Positions 11,796 to 23,821 of a DNA stretch of 64,000 nucleotides are shown here, one piece after another (positions within the stretch are counted from its first letter, which is position 1; every line of letters begins with the position of its first letter). Source of the DNA: Sarcomyxa edulis (taxonomy: Eukaryota; Basidiomycota; Agaricomycetes; Agaricales; Mycenaceae); the NCBI GenBank assembly GCA_009761415.1, contig QUOL01000004.1, positions 1,302,001 through 1,366,000 of the forward strand, read 5' to 3'. The translations under genes were made by a program, and so were the position numbers. The notes beneath the pieces were generated by a model. It saw nothing but the letters and a program-made list of their open reading frames with translations. It had not been told where the DNA came from and did no database searches.

Positions 11796-13039
11796 ATGTA
11801 TGTCTCGCAACTGGCAGGACATGATCAAAATGGTCGAGCCGATGAAGCTCCCAACTCTGCAACTTCTGAAGTAATACCTCAATTGTTCAACCCTCTCTTG
11901 ACCGATCTACTGATCGCACACGGCGCTGAAGAGCTCAAGAGGTTGTACGCCCTCAAAGCGAAGGTGACTGTTTTTCTTACCTTCAATTTTGATTACGAGC
12001 TGACTGCTGATTGCAGGGCTGGCAAGAAGAAGATTTGGACTACTTTTTCGACCGACAGCGTCAGATGGCTGATAACGCGGACACGAAACTCAGCAAAATA
12101 TTCTTCGAAAGAATGAGAGGTGTATTGAGGGAAGTTGACTCGGCGACAGAATGCGTTTCTGCCCAAGTCAATCTGAAATTCTTAGATTTAGGGTATTGCA
12201 ATTCTTTTCTTCAAAAGGACGGTTCTCATTTCGACCTAAATAGATGCTACCCGGGGGGCTTTACGTCCTATATTCTAGATAAGAACACCAAGGCTTCCGG
12301 TCTTGGCATATCACTGGATCCGACGCAAGGAGGGCATCACTCCCTTCTTCAAGCCTATCGCAAGCGTCGTTTCCAAATCCTGTTGACGGATCTCACATAT
12401 TATCAGCTAGATCCCTCCCAATCGAAAGTCTTGAACGGTAGAAAATTGCAATGCCTACCGTTTGACGTCAGGAGTGGCAAATTTGATTTAGCCCTCCTTG
12501 ACGGTCACTTCCTTCGCACACAGGTGTCCGCCAGACCTTGGGACAGACATCGGCTAGCGATATCGCAGATCATAATAGGACTGCAGGCCGTGATGCATGG
12601 TGGCACGATCGTGATCAAACTCTCCAGACCAGAGTCAATCTTTACAATCAAGATCATGCGGCTATTGGACACTATTTCTTCGGGCCTCTCCACTTGTAAG
12701 CCAAAGTCCACGCATGCCACACGCAGTACGTTCTATGCTGTAGCCAAAGGAGTGGGCCACGGAGTGGACGCTTTCAAGTTACCTGACTTGCTCGTGTCCT
12801 TCAAGCGACTGTGGGTGGAGTTGACATTTGGCGGGGAAGAAGGCAACGGGAGGTTCCTGGATGCCACCCGAGACCTCAATTTCATCGTTGACGATGCAGG
12901 ATTGGAATCTTTTCTTGAGAGACAGATAGAGCTCTGTCGCAGCGTGTGGGAGGTACAAGCGGCTACCCTGGAGGTTTGGTTCGAGAAACGCGAAAATAAG
13001 CAGCGTCGAAAATCCATAGCGAGGAACGTGCACTTGTGA
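11796..13039 (+). CDS. FtsJ-like (RrmJ-fold) methyltransferase
   Basis: Exons are 11796-11963, 12017-12192 and 12244-13039, giving 379 residues. The Rossmann core shows the SAM motif DLGCYPGGFTSYIL once a 51-nt in-frame intron (12193-12243) is removed. It continues with GLGISLD, a FDLALLDGH segment and GGTIVIKLSRPES. FtsJ/RrmJ enzymes methylate ribose 2'-OH groups of RNA using a K-D-K-E tetrad. Here the Asp (LLDG) and the second Lys (VIKLS) are present. The final segment KPKSTHATRSTFYAV has no Glu at the expected position, so activity or target may differ. The roughly 60-residue N-terminal and 100-residue C-terminal extensions match no domain I know. The gene starts 218 bases after the dioxygenase stop. 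A link to tyrosine catabolism is not implied. Confidence 0.85.
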
Positions 13040-13176
13040 TTGGAAGGATGTGCCGATCAACTAAGAAGAATTGAGCATTGTATGTAGTAGGTAACAGGGA
13101 CAGGAGGAAGCACTAGGTAAACACAAAATGTTTCGGGTCTGTATATAATATATCGATGGCAATGTAGAGAACATGC

Positions 13177-14666
13177 CTAAGAAGAAGGAGGAATATCGCA
13201 GTCAGGTTTATCCTTGTGATGACGCTTGAGAGAATCCTGCCTAGTGAAAGCTGTATTGCATTTCGGGCAGACTTCGGACGGTTCAGCGTGATACTTGCAT
13301 TTCAGATGCCTCGCAAGATCACCAGAATATTTGCATCTATGGGTGCAATTGTCAAGAGGGCAAGGAAATCTCCGATCTTTATGTCTGGGATCGTCCGTAG
13401 GAAGGAATATGTTTCTAGGGCCGAAGACGGGGTCTTGGCCCATAGCCTCAGAAGTGGAAGGGTCTTCGGCAGTTTTCTTCTTGGCGCGCTTAGTAACTTT
13501 GGGTGGCATTTGTGTGGTTTTACGCTTCTTGCTCTCCTTAGGTCTGTCGGGTTTGGCGATGTTGTGGGATGAGGAAGAACGGAGAGGAGAGCTGGGCATG
13601 GTAATGGCTTTGCCGGCGGCGGATGTCGGTGGGGACGAAACGAAATTCTCTTGTTGACGCTTGGGGATGGAGGCTACACCTTCCTGGGGTGGCATATCCA
13701 CCAAGGTGGCCCTGTCTTGGTCATCGCCATCTGGACCCAATGCAGAATCGATGACGGACTGAGATTTGAGCCTAGAGTTTAGTTTCACTGAGACCGGCTC
13801 TGGAGAGGGTGTACGACGTGGATGCACACTCGAAGATGTATCGTAAATCAGGCTGTTGGCATCGCACCCTGCTCCTGAGTTGCCTAGGCAGTTAGTTTTC
13901 TTGTCCTCGTCGTCGTCACTTGTATGCTCCGTAACTTCGTTGTATTCCAAGACGGTGTCATCGATGCCGGTGCTTGGGTCGCCCTGGACGTTTTCGATGT
14001 GCGGGGGGTCTACGCAAACAGAGTCTTTCCAAGCAGAGTACTTGTCAATGGATGGAGGGGTCCAGAGCGCATGTCCCTCGGGGATGTCGTTCACCAGGGT
14101 GTAGAACCTAGCAAGAGCCCATGCGATGACTAGTTGCTGGCCAAAGATATTGACGAGGGATTGTAGCGGTTGATTGTCGAGAGATGGAACGTGAACATAT
14201 CTAGCATCGAGATTGGCGTCGGGCAAAATACCAATCAAAGGAAGGATCCTGGTGCTGATGTTCAAAGATGAAAATTTCGACTGTGCATCCAGTTCAGGGT
14301 GGCTTCGGAGGAGAGAGGTGACGCAGTCGACGACTTTGTTGACGACGGTCCCAATCTACGATGAGAGTGAGATGTGTGGCACAATGAATGACATATGACA
14401 CTCACCTTGGAACTGTTCGGATTCGAAGACTGATCGGTGTCGGAACCCTTCAAAATGAAGTAGGCGTAATTGTGGAGGGAAAGATGGTTTTGGACCAATC
14501 CGTAGTCGTCTTGAGGGTAGTCTGTGTCCTCATTGAACATGTCGATAGGGACGGGGCTAGAGTCTAGTCCAATAGAGGAGTGGCACAGGCTATCATCGTC
14601 CTCTATCCCGACACCCATCCCGAGGAGATAATCGTCGAGATCATTCCAGTCATCGGCTTCAGACAT
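13177..14666 (-). CDS. C2H2 zinc-finger protein, putative transcription factor
   Basis: Exons 14666-14406 and 14355-13177 give 479 residues. The N-terminus is acidic (MSEADDWNDLDDYLLGMG). The middle is Ser/Pro-rich and carries a lysine-rich nuclear-localisation-like stretch (KKRKTTQ and KRAKKKTAE) near residues 370-395. At the C-terminus lie a finger of the form CPLDNC-x10-HLKCKYH and a second one, CPKC-x12-H, ending in HHKDKPDC, a C2HC variant. This is a common layout of basidiomycete regulators with terminal fingers. The target is unknown. The gene converges on the FtsJ-like gene with 137 bases between stop codons. Confidence 0.85.
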
Positions 14667-14907
14667 GATAGAAGAGGGCCTTTAGAGAAGCGATATAAAG
14701 TTGTAGAGAATTTGAGCTTTGGGAAGAGAAAGACCCAATCTAGGTTTAGAACAAATGAAGTTTGAAGAAAGAAGCGCGATGTTCCAGAAATAGAAATTTC
14801 AGGCCACTTCGAAACCTGTGGGAAGGTGGCCCGACAAAAGTCACAACAACTAGCTGGCTGAACTGTCGGAGTTCATTTGGTGGTTGGGCACCTGTACCTG
14901 TCTATTA

Positions 14908-15159
14908 TCAGATATGGTAGCAGATCCGACCTCCATAGATGTACTGGATGAAAGGACCAAACGCTTGGGCAGGTATCGCTTTGACCGGATGGTCCCGAGT
15001 CCCGGCAATTTTGTGTTCTCCCAAGAAGTCTAGCAGGCCCTTAGGACCAACATCGTCAAATTCTTGATGAGGAAAATTTGCAAAAATGATGCAACAAGGA
15101 AAATGTTCCGCGAGCGATACACCACGCAGAGACATCTTCCACATCATGTCGAGTGACAT
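14908..15159 (-). CDS. Possible small gene or terminal exon, unknown
   Basis: An 83-codon frame starting at an ATG has coding-like composition (LAEHFPCCIIFANFPHQEF, GPKGLLDFLGEHKI, FGPFIQYIYGG) and ends in TGA. An in-frame stop lies 21 bases upstream, so any earlier exon must join by splicing; I could not find a convincing one. It may be the last exon of a longer gene, a relic, or chance. Confidence 0.3.
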   Translation of the reverse strand: MSLDMMWKMSLRGVSLAEHFPCCIIFANFPHQEFDDVGPKGLLDFLGEHKIAGTRDHPVKAIPAQAFGPFIQYIYGGRICYHI

Positions 15160-15580
15160 GAGTGCTTGAGGTGTGAATTATACGGCCCAGATGACTCGCT
15201 GAACTGCAAAAGGTCAACCGATATGACTCTAGATATCATAGTAGGAACGCAACACAAATCACGCGCCTTGTACCGATTCTGTACGTTTTTGCTAAAGCTC
15301 CGACAAAGGCAAGACAAAGGTGTGATCTGGATGAGTATTGCAGTGTTTTGCAACGGCATTTCGGCATATCCCGACGAACAATAACGATCGCGTGTGTCAC
15401 ATAAAACAATGCACTCGGGCGTGACCGTGACCCTTGAGACGTCTTTTTGTCCAATTTTTTTGTCCTTGTTCTTTATAATGAGCACAACGTCAGATTTGGT
15501 CCACCCAGATCCTGACTCTTCTTCATCCCACTGGTGGGCATTCTCAACGCTTTGAACGCTTGGATTCACTACAAACGACA

Positions 15581-17010
15581 ATGATAACTGAAATCCTCAT
15601 AGTGTTGGCTGCATCCCTTCGTTTCGCATCTGGTCATGCATGTAGGTCAACGATCGAGTCTTGAAGCGTATTTGCTTGTGACTCAATAAATCATTCTTCT
15701 AGCAATTTGGCACCCTAGCATGTTTGGTTTCAATGTCACGGACCAAACCTTCCCATACGATAATCGTCCTGTGGCTCCGCTCGTCGACATGACATTTGAC
15801 CAATGGTGGTTCCACGGTCATCTAGACTATCCTCCCAACCCAGGAGACATATTTGACCTCCCAGCAGGACAAAACGTAACTACAGAGATAGGGTGTAACA
15901 AGGGTGCCACGACCTATTTTGCCTCGTCGGAGGGCGGCGACATTCGCGATCCCAATAACCCAAACAACGTATGTCCTGGGTCAGACATGTCCGAATACCA
16001 TACGACAGGATTCGATGATCTTACGGGATGCGCACTAGCTATAGCGTATAAAAACGATGCTAATCAGGTCCAGCCAGCGGATTTCACTGTGTTCTCGGTC
16101 AATCAGACGTGCGTGTGGACTAGATTCACAGATTTTGCCGTTCCAGAGAGGATGCCGCCTTGCCCAGACGGCGGTTGCATATGCGCGTTCTTTTGGATTC
16201 ATTCAGTAAGTCAGCTGCACATAATCATCTCTTGAAATGCATTGTATTGACAAACATGATGTTGTATAGCCTGACAGTGGTGGAGAACAAAGTATGTCAT
16301 GGCTCTTAAACGCGCCATTACGTTCAACTGACCGACTGACCATTCAGACTACATGAACGGTTTCAAATGTAACGTAACGTCCTCAACATCAACCGTTGGC
16401 TTGGCCCAGTCCAAGGTCCCTCGTCGTTGCGGTGCAGATCCACAAAATGGTAAAACCCAATCCGCTCCCGCAAACTGCACCTACGGCGCAAAACAGCCAT
16501 TTTACTGGTTCAACAAGGAGCAGAACAACGTGAGTCCCAGTCACGATTGCAAACTAGACTTCCACTAAGAGATTCATCATAGATGTTCGAAGGAACATAT
16601 TCACCACCTTTCTACACTGATCTCTACAACTTCCTCGATGGCCCTCAAGACGACATATTTGTTGACTCATACGCTTCTCTTCCCGACCCTGCTCCAAACG
16701 CCTCCCTGCCGGTTCTAGCAGATCTTTCGGGTGCCACTTCAGTCTCGTCCACCCCTGCTACTGGCAGCCCCAGTGGTGTAGAAAGCACTTCTATACCAAA
16801 CGAAGCCCCCGCTTCTACAATCACGTCAACCCCAGGGACAAGTTCCAAATCATGGTATGCACTCTCTGTGCAGCGTCTCTTCCCATCTAATCCACTTCTA
16901 TCCACAGTAAACGATCGCAACCACTCAGGTCGTCGTCCATGGTCGCCCGTTCTCTCATGATCAGCAAACATCGACATAGCCGACAACGTTCTTTCATTCT
17001 TCAAAAGTAG
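15581..17010 (+). CDS. AA14-family lytic polysaccharide monooxygenase, secreted
   Basis: Exons 15581-15641, 15703-16205, 16270-16291, 16348-16529, 16583-16854 and 16908-17010 give 380 residues. A signal peptide (about 18 residues) ends before His at [13 protein letters not shown]. That N-terminal His is half of the copper histidine brace, and FDQWWFHGH supplies further metal-site histidines. [27 protein letters not shown] and [13 protein letters not shown] are typical of AA14. Described AA14 enzymes from white-rot fungi oxidatively cleave xylan coating cellulose. The core is followed by a Ser/Thr/Pro-rich linker and, after the last intron, a basic tail. Leaving that intron in gives a different C-terminus ending at 16960. 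Both forms lack a recognisable cellulose-binding module. Confidence 0.93.
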
Positions 17011-17389
17011 GAAATTGGACCTTGAGAGGCGGTCGAGTTTGTGGCATATGTTTTGAGGTCACGAATTATCTTGGGCTTCACGTCGACATCTGTATTACTA
17101 GATCTACCGTACTCACTATTGTAGCCATAATCAAGGATGTAGCCATAATCTCGGACGAAGACCCGGTAAAGCTCGACGCTGCGTACCTATGACGATGTAG
17201 CTGATAAATCGTACGACGAGAGCGCCATCTCCTGGAGCCTTCTGGATAATCGCCAAAGACCGAGAGCGACTCTACGACAGGTCTTCCGCGGATGCGCGGA
17301 GCTGGGGCATAGTTTGACTTGTAGACATACACCAAACGATGCGCCGCGTACTTGCATCATGCAATGCTAACGCCGGTTTCTTCGAGGGA
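17011..17389. other. Short region between convergent genes
   Basis: Holds the 3' untranslated ends of the LPMO gene and of the DUF4604 gene. No gene is seen. Confidence 0.5.
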
Positions 17390-18065
17390 CTATGCGTCGT
17401 CGCCGAATGAAAGTAGTGTCTTTGAGGCCTTCTTCGGTTTCTTCTTCGTGCTTTTCTTTCCTTTGCTATCATCCTTACCGGCTTCGTCACCAAGGTCTCC
17501 CACTGCCTTTCTCTTTTTTGAATGAGCTGCCGAGGTCTTGACTCCAGACTTCGATGATGAGAACGAGAGACTCGAGGTCTGTGTTTTCGCCTTGGACGAT
17601 GGTGCGTCAATGGAAGCACTCGACGTCGACGCATCCTTTGCTAGTTCTTCTGCAGGATCAGGACGTGGAGCAAGCCCTTTTTCTGATAAATGTTAGGTTT
17701 CAAGTTGAGCTTGTGCAAGCACAGTGAACTGGCATTCAACAACACGCACCTTTCCGTTTCTCATTCTCCGCCTCTCGTTCCGAGAGATGTTTCCCTGCTT
17801 TCAGAACTACAACTTGAGGTTTTTCGTCGCCGTCATCCTCATCGTCACTTCCTGGGTCGTTTTCTGGCCGTTCTGGGATGGCTGGACGTCTTGGGATGGG
17901 TGGACGGCCAGAACCATCGTCTTCAAATTCCTCGTCCTCTTCTTCGTCGTCGGGTATTCCAGCGATACGGTTCTGCAGTTTGAGTAGGAACGATGGAGTG
18001 TTTTGACTGTATGAAAGCCTCGACGAGATCTGCTGGTTTGTTGGTTCTCGATCTCTTGGTGCCAT
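17390..18065 (-). CDS. DUF4604-family protein
   Basis: Exons 18065-17750 and 17682-17390 give 202 residues. The N-terminus RLSYSQNTPSFLLKLQNR matches the start of the DUF4604 family: a conserved Ser-Tyr, then Pro-x-Phe-Leu. It is followed by an acidic stretch (DDEEEDEEFEDD) and a Pro/Arg-rich PPIPRRPAIPERP segment. The C-terminus is lysine-rich (KKRKAVGDLG, KKSTKKKPKKASK) and ends in LLSFGDDA. The family occurs in fungi and animals and has no settled molecular function. Composition suggests a disordered nuclear or nucleolar protein. The start is the first ATG of the frame with good context (GCCATGGC read on the plus strand). Confidence 0.85.
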
Positions 18066-18291
18066 GGCTGATGAAAACAAAGTAGTCGAAGAGCGTCAGG
18101 AGCTGTCAGGAGAGCACGTAGCACAGCCACCACCAGAGGGTTTGCTTCCGCTCAACTTTCTCGCATGGCAAATTTATAACCAGGGCAGCGTTTTATGAGT
18201 TTGCCTCTCGATATAGTCGTACATATTGTAACTGCCAATTGATCACTGGTCTAAGACGGAACGGAAACAACGTTTTCATTTTGCATCGAAC

Positions 18292-19668
18292 TCAAATGGC
18301 GCACAAGTGCCGCAATCTGGCAAACCTATCCCTCAGCTCGTCATTATCTTTAGAGACTTGCAAAGAGGATAGACCACGATTAACCAAAGAATAACACTGT
18401 CTGAGAAGTGAATATTGCTCACGCTCAGCTCGTTGATTCTTCAATTCGTCTATAAGTTTTGTTTGAAGCTCGTTCATTGACTTGCACTCCTCCAGTCGAC
18501 GTTCAACGATCAGTCGGGTTTTTCTCTCTTGCTCAACTTCTCGAAGAACTAAGAAAAATTGACCCGATCGAGTGAGCTCACGGGATGGAAGAATAGGGAG
18601 ACGTACGAGTACCGTTGAGGACTTCCATCTCCACAATCCGTTTATTTTCGACTTCACGCCGAGCCCTTTCACACTGTTGTGCATTTTCGAGGACTGAACA
18701 CCGGTCTTAGCAGAGAAGGATAAGTGTTATGTAGCCACAGTTCTTACGCGCAACCATGTTTGTTTTCAAGTTTCCCAGGACGGATATGGGTTCATGTGCC
18801 AAGTTCTCGTGGTGTCGGCCAACTTGGAGAGAAGAACCAAAATCAGGAGATGAAATAGAAGTGTCCATGCCGCATGGACACTATGCTGGGGTCTGTCAGA
18901 GCATGAAGAGGACTCACCCAAAGAGCTGGCGTCGGCAGAGGACTCGGAGCTTGCGCTACTCTCGTTTGTTGAGGTTGAAGGAGGATGGTTCAATCCATGA
19001 GGTCCTTTGTCTCCCAAACAATCTGTAAACGTAGGAACCTCGATATCCGTGAGGGGTAATGCACCTCGATGCCTTCCCTTGACACCGTGATAGACCTTCG
19101 CCTGCTTGTTATCAGAAACTTCCGTCCCGATATCCTCGACGGCATCCAGCTTTCGTTTACAAATTCGATCTCCAGAGCCGTCATTCCTCGGTTTCAACAC
19201 GTCGGCGAGCCATTGACTTGTCATATAAGAGATGCCTCGCTCCTTGCAAGCCGCGACTACGTCCTGCTTGAGAAGCCAGCCTACTTCTGTAGCGGTACAC
19301 CACAAAAACCGCCCTACAATCTGTGGATGGACTGCGAGGTCTACACTACTCGATGGCTCTGACCAGCCCCAAAAGCCGCGTCCATAAGCAGCCTCAGCAC
19401 CAGGGGTGGTGTCAATATAAATGTCTCCGGGGTATCCGATATCTCTAGGTGGTGGTCCCGTTCCGTGGTACTCGTAGTAAACCACTTGGCTTTCGTTATT
19501 TCCGCCAAGTCTGTAAGGGTATCCCCCAAGCTCCTTCACGTCGTGAGAAAAATATTTCAGGTCAACCGTTATACCAGGCTGGATCACAGATTTTGGAACA
19601 GGATCGTCGAGCCACGGGTTGGGAAGTCTCGTAGTAGCTACTGGAATAATCTGTTGAGTTAGAGGCAT
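18292..19668 (-). CDS. Unknown protein with C-terminal coiled coil
   Basis: Exons 19668-18918, 18822-18748, 18705-18607 and 18548-18292 give 393 residues, and every junction is in phase. I do not recognise the family. The N-terminal 190 residues look folded and rich in aromatic residues (YPYRLGGNNESQVVYYEYHG, PGDIYID, GRGFWGW, IVGRFLWC). A Ser-rich linker follows (about residues 215-250). The last 110 residues are heptad-like, Glu/Arg-rich coiled coil (ERARREVENKRIVEM, LREVEQERKTRLIVERR). There is no signal peptide. It probably assembles through the coiled coil, but the partner is unknown. Confidence 0.75.
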
Positions 19669-20140
19669 GAGACGCGTATATAGCTTGGAGACGAGTAGAT
19701 GATGTCCGAAAATACTATGGACAACCGCGCGAACCGATCAAAAAGCCGTCGAAGGAAGAATTGGGGACAAAGTTCGGACCAGAGCGACTCTGGCTTGTGC
19801 GATTACGATGATTAGTACAATACTAAGGGATTTGAGGATGAAAGATATACACAGGTAACGACGGACCAAATGAGTTATAACAATATACACGCGGATGAAC
19901 AAATGAATGTCCGTGAGGGTGAGGAGGGGGAAGGAAGATCGATTGTGCTGAAAGGTATCAATCCGTATGTGAGAAATGGACATAGGAAGAGGTAGTATAT
20001 TACAGAAGATGGATTAGTTACACAAAGCGTCGCAGTCCATGATAGTAAACGAACGTGAGGATGATAATAGGTCGATGATTCCAAATAAATGTCTTTTTAT
20101 TCTCTGGTTCCGAACAAATGCAGTTGATCCCCAATCGAAG
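19669..20140. other. Intergenic region
   Basis: About 470 bases between two minus-strand genes, holding the promoter of the coiled-coil gene and the 3' end of the next. It is rich in short purine runs. No gene is seen. Confidence 0.45.
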
Positions 20141-22031
20141 TCATTTGAGCCGTAGCACAGAAAGACGGCGCTTGACCTTGGAGGCCAAGCCGCTGTCGTG
20201 AGATGGTGTTGTCTCTGGTTGTTGAGAGGTATTACTATCTCCCTCAAGAGAAGACCCTACCTGCAGCGGGGTTGCTACAGCCGATTCCTTGTCTCTGAAG
20301 GTGAGTTTTGACGTTATAGCTTCGGGAATGGCGAAAAGAGATCCTAGTGGTCGATGAGATTTTTTAGAAATATGGGAAGTTGATGGGGTCTTCCGTAGAC
20401 GGGATGGGGTATTGGTGGTGAGCGAAGCACTTGGGGCGTGTGATAGCGTAGCGGCCTTGCGACTATGACGTGAAGGGGAGAGGGTATTCCTTCGTGAAAC
20501 TGGATGGGCAGACGTAGAAGGCGAAACGATATCCCATTCCGAATCGGATCTGCTAGGATTATTCACTAGCTGAGGGCTAAAATCAGTTGGAAGAGGCTGG
20601 GTATAATCAAACTCGGTGAAAAGATCAAGGGCATAATCCGGAAGGACGACTTCTAGACCCGCGGTGATCTCTGCCTTTGAGCGGGGCTTGGGAATAGGTT
20701 GGATCGTTGCATGACCATCTTCGTTATCGAAGGGCCATGATCCGTCCACTGGGACGTATTTTAGTGACGGTTCGTTGTCCCATGTGAATGGAGCAGTGGA
20801 ATATTGCGTGTTGGTCGTAGACATCGCTTCTTGGGTGATGGGGAATATAGAGCTATTGGTAGTTGGCGTGGGGGATGAAGGTGTGGATGCCTCTGAAGTG
20901 GGATCCTCTTTGACGACGTCAAGAGGGGTCCTGAGGACCGCACCGAATGTCCGCCCTACACTTTCTCGTATATGAGTCACAATATGTGGACGTGCTTGGA
21001 GTGAGGCATGACGGTGCTTCTGGCTCCGGATATCATCCAAAGATACAGAGCGAGAATGCCCTCTGATCGGCTGTGAAAAGGCGGATACAAGGGAGGAAGT
21101 ACGTAAACGCATGGGCGTAACATCACCCATAGTCATACGTCGTGGAGCACGGTCAACGGGATAAGCCTCCGCCGTCTTATGAACGAAGATGGGCACCCTC
21201 GTCACAGAAGACTCGAAGAACCTAGTCAGATTCGCGCGTCTTTTGACTTCACAGTCTTCCGACGGAGCTAGCCCGGCTACAAAGGGTGATTCGTCCTCGG
21301 ATGATAAACGTCTCAGGGATACCAGATACTCGTGGATCACCTTCGACTCGCGGTCGACCGCAAGCTGTCGTTTCTCCTGCATCCACCGATCACGCTGTAA
21401 CGCCTCGAAGGTTTCTGGATCGGTCTTGCGGTCTGCAAGAAGAGCACGCAGCCTCTCTGCAGTCTCCTGCGAGTCTTTGGCATGTGCGCTCAGGACTGAA
21501 GTAGCTTGTTCGAGAGCACGAATCTGTAACTCTTGTGGTGATGGCTCTATCGCACATTTCTGTAATGTTGCGGCTAATTTGGTTTCGGCGAGGGAATACC
21601 GTTTCAGTCGACGCAATTCGTGCTCATCATCCTGGCGTAAGCACGAAGGGCCAGCGGAGGATGGTGGATAGACAGGGTGTACATTCAGAGTAAAGTTCGG
21701 AACGCCGAATGTGCCTCCCGTACCAGGTGTACTGTGGCCAACGATGTGAGTGTGATTGATTATAGCGGAAGCGAATAAACTGTGCATACCGTATGAACTC
21801 TGTAGCAGGAGTGTAACAGTCTGAGTTTCTCATGAAGGTACGCTCCTTTTCGACCGTCAGGATGAAATTCCAACCATGGAAATTGAGTGGACATACCTGG
21901 ACGGAGCTCGTATTGATACTTAATGAACTTGGCTTCAGTGTACTCGGCTTCAGTCCTGACGACTTCGGAACTGTTGGAGGTATAGGTGGATCATCTTCCA
22001 GATAAACATCTATAATCTTTCGTCCTATCAT
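20141..22031 (-). CDS. Large disordered protein with coiled-coil segment, unknown
   Basis: Exons 22031-21897 and 21799-20141 give 597 residues. I recognise no domain. Residues 90-190 are helical and charged (EHELRRLKRYSLAETKLAA, QETAERLRALLADRKTD, RWMQEKRQLAVDRES), probably a coiled coil. The rest is Ser/Thr/Pro-rich with Arg-Ser phosphorylation-like motifs (RGHSRSVSLDD, SRRNTLSPSRHS). It ends in the basic ASKVKRRLSVLRLK. The start chosen is MIGRKIIDV; an upstream in-frame segment could lengthen the protein if another exon exists. It is one of three neighbouring disordered proteins. Confidence 0.7.
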
Positions 22032-22418
22032 GTCTGGAACGTGTGGCTGGGCCTGTACTCCTCTGAATGAGTCGCGGAGTTGGATAGGATGCTGTCACCG
22101 TGCAACGTAGATACTAGCACTGAGAAGGTGAGGGTTTGAAAGAGAGAAAAGTGAGGGGATGGGGCATAAGAATTGATAGGATAGCCTGGAAGAGGTCTGG
22201 AAGGTTTGGAAGGAATGTAGACTTCGATTATAGTGTAAAGTTCGTTGTCATGGTCAGGTTCAGAATTTTGCTCAGCCGTCTGTTTGGTTCGACTCTCAAA
22301 AATCAACATGGATAGGAGCACCCCTGACTCGAACTCGCAGAAGAGAAACACGACATATATATATTGCTACACCCAAGCGACACTATTCGTTTGTTACAGA
22401 AAGAGCACAAGTAGTGGC
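22032..22418. other. Intergenic region
   Basis: Promoter region of the minus-strand gene ending at 20141, plus the 3' end of the next gene. A TATATATAT stretch near 22355 is the only core-promoter-like string. A minus-strand frame is open from 22351 to 22028 but does not splice convincingly into the neighbouring gene. Confidence 0.4.
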
Positions 22419-23821
22419 TCACATCCTCGGATAACGAGAGGATCCAACGTCAAATATTCTCATAAACTCCTCCGTCGTCCACTCGCACCTCGACATATCC
22501 ATGTCCGCACAGGCCATCTTAAGACAACCCTCCCGAGTCAAGCTCTGGATCGAGAGAGCTATAGAATCTTCTTCCAAAGAGATGTCAATCGTAGTCGAAG
22601 CGGCGTCCTGCTTAAGGAGTTGCGTGAGAATCAATGACCTCTTGGTGGGCAAAGGAGAACTTGGTAGGTCGAAAGCAACGCGTTTGACAACACGTAGGGG
22701 AGAGATCGCGTCCAAATCGGGTATAGTTGCTGCGTTCGTCATGCCAATCGATGGCGAAGTAGTGAAGCTGTAAGTAGAGTTGCGAAATCCGTCCGTATCG
22801 AGATATGGACGATGTGCGGTCGGCGAGGTGAAATACTGTTCGGGTCGCTTGATGGTTTGTTGTATTAGTCCTAGTTCGCTTTCGTAGCTGGACTCCGGTT
22901 CAATGTGTGATGCACGCCTCTCGTACATCGAGAAATCGAACATATCAGGATAAGGTATACTGTTCCGAGCGGCTTTCCCAGAGCATGTGATCGGGGGAGG
23001 GGTACTGGAGAACCGAGGGAGTGGCACGGGTTGTATTGAGATAGCAGAGGGAGCGTCCCATAGAGCACCAGAAACAGCCGAGAGTGCGCTGGTTACATAT
23101 CGAGAATGAAAGAAATCCATTGTGAATTTTTTGTTTGCAATACCAGACTCAGGTTCGGTTTCGGTCTTGTTCGGATGACTTCGCCACAGGCCACTTTCGA
23201 GATCTCGCGTACGCTTGTTCCTAGTCTGGTTCGCAAAGTCCGAGCTTGGAGGAGCTGCGGAAAATTTCGGGACGTTCTTCCTGGTCACGGAAGGGGCGCT
23301 TGATGTTGGAGGTATAGAGACAGATTGGGGAGATGCAGCGACAAACGAGGACAGAGGACTAGCAGATAGTGAACTAGAGCATGTAGAGTGCGATATCCAA
23401 GTCACAGGAGTTGGTGGCCTCTCGGCATGCGTCTGAGCTTGTTCTCTAGCATTGCGGAATAGACTGGCGCGCACAAGACTGGGTTTCCGAAGAAAGCGTT
23501 CTTTGTCAGTAGTCCAGTCTCCTGAAGACTGCGTTATTAACGACTCGGAGTGAACAATACACATTTCTCACCTGTACGCTGTGGAGGTTCGAGTGGTTCG
23601 GCATGAGAGTTTACCTTGGGTTTGAGATTCCTCTCGAGCGTCGGTTTAGGGGGATCTGAGCACGTCAAGATGGGTGATGAGATCGTCATATTCCTAGGAA
23701 GAGCCTGGGTATTCGAGCGCGCGCCAAACTTGGAAAAACGATGGAACAGTCCCGCACATAACGCCCATAGGGTTCGAAGCAGATTGAAAAACGAGTTGGC
23801 CATAGGTATGGCCATAGACAT
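22419..23821 (-). CDS. Disordered protein with N-terminal hydrophobic segment, unknown
   Basis: Exons 23821-23572 and 23521-22419 give 450 residues. Near the start a hydrophobic stretch (FFNLLRTLWALCAGLF, about residues 10-26) could anchor the protein in a membrane. The rest is Ser/Pro-rich and lacks a known domain. Notable patches are KRTRDLESGLWRSH, FHSRYVTSALSAVSGALW and KRVAFDLPSSPLPTKRS; the last resembles motifs bound by kinases or cyclins, by appearance only. The stop is followed within 600 bases by the next minus-strand gene. Function is unknown. Confidence 0.7.

Noticed and set aside
20761..21671. Long plus-strand frames opposite the disordered-protein gene
   Set aside because: Antisense shadows produced by the codon bias of the minus-strand gene.
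22028..22351. Upstream extension of the disordered protein starting at 22031
   Set aside because: A short segment is in frame upstream of the ATG, but it is cut by a stop and no convincing donor exon was found.
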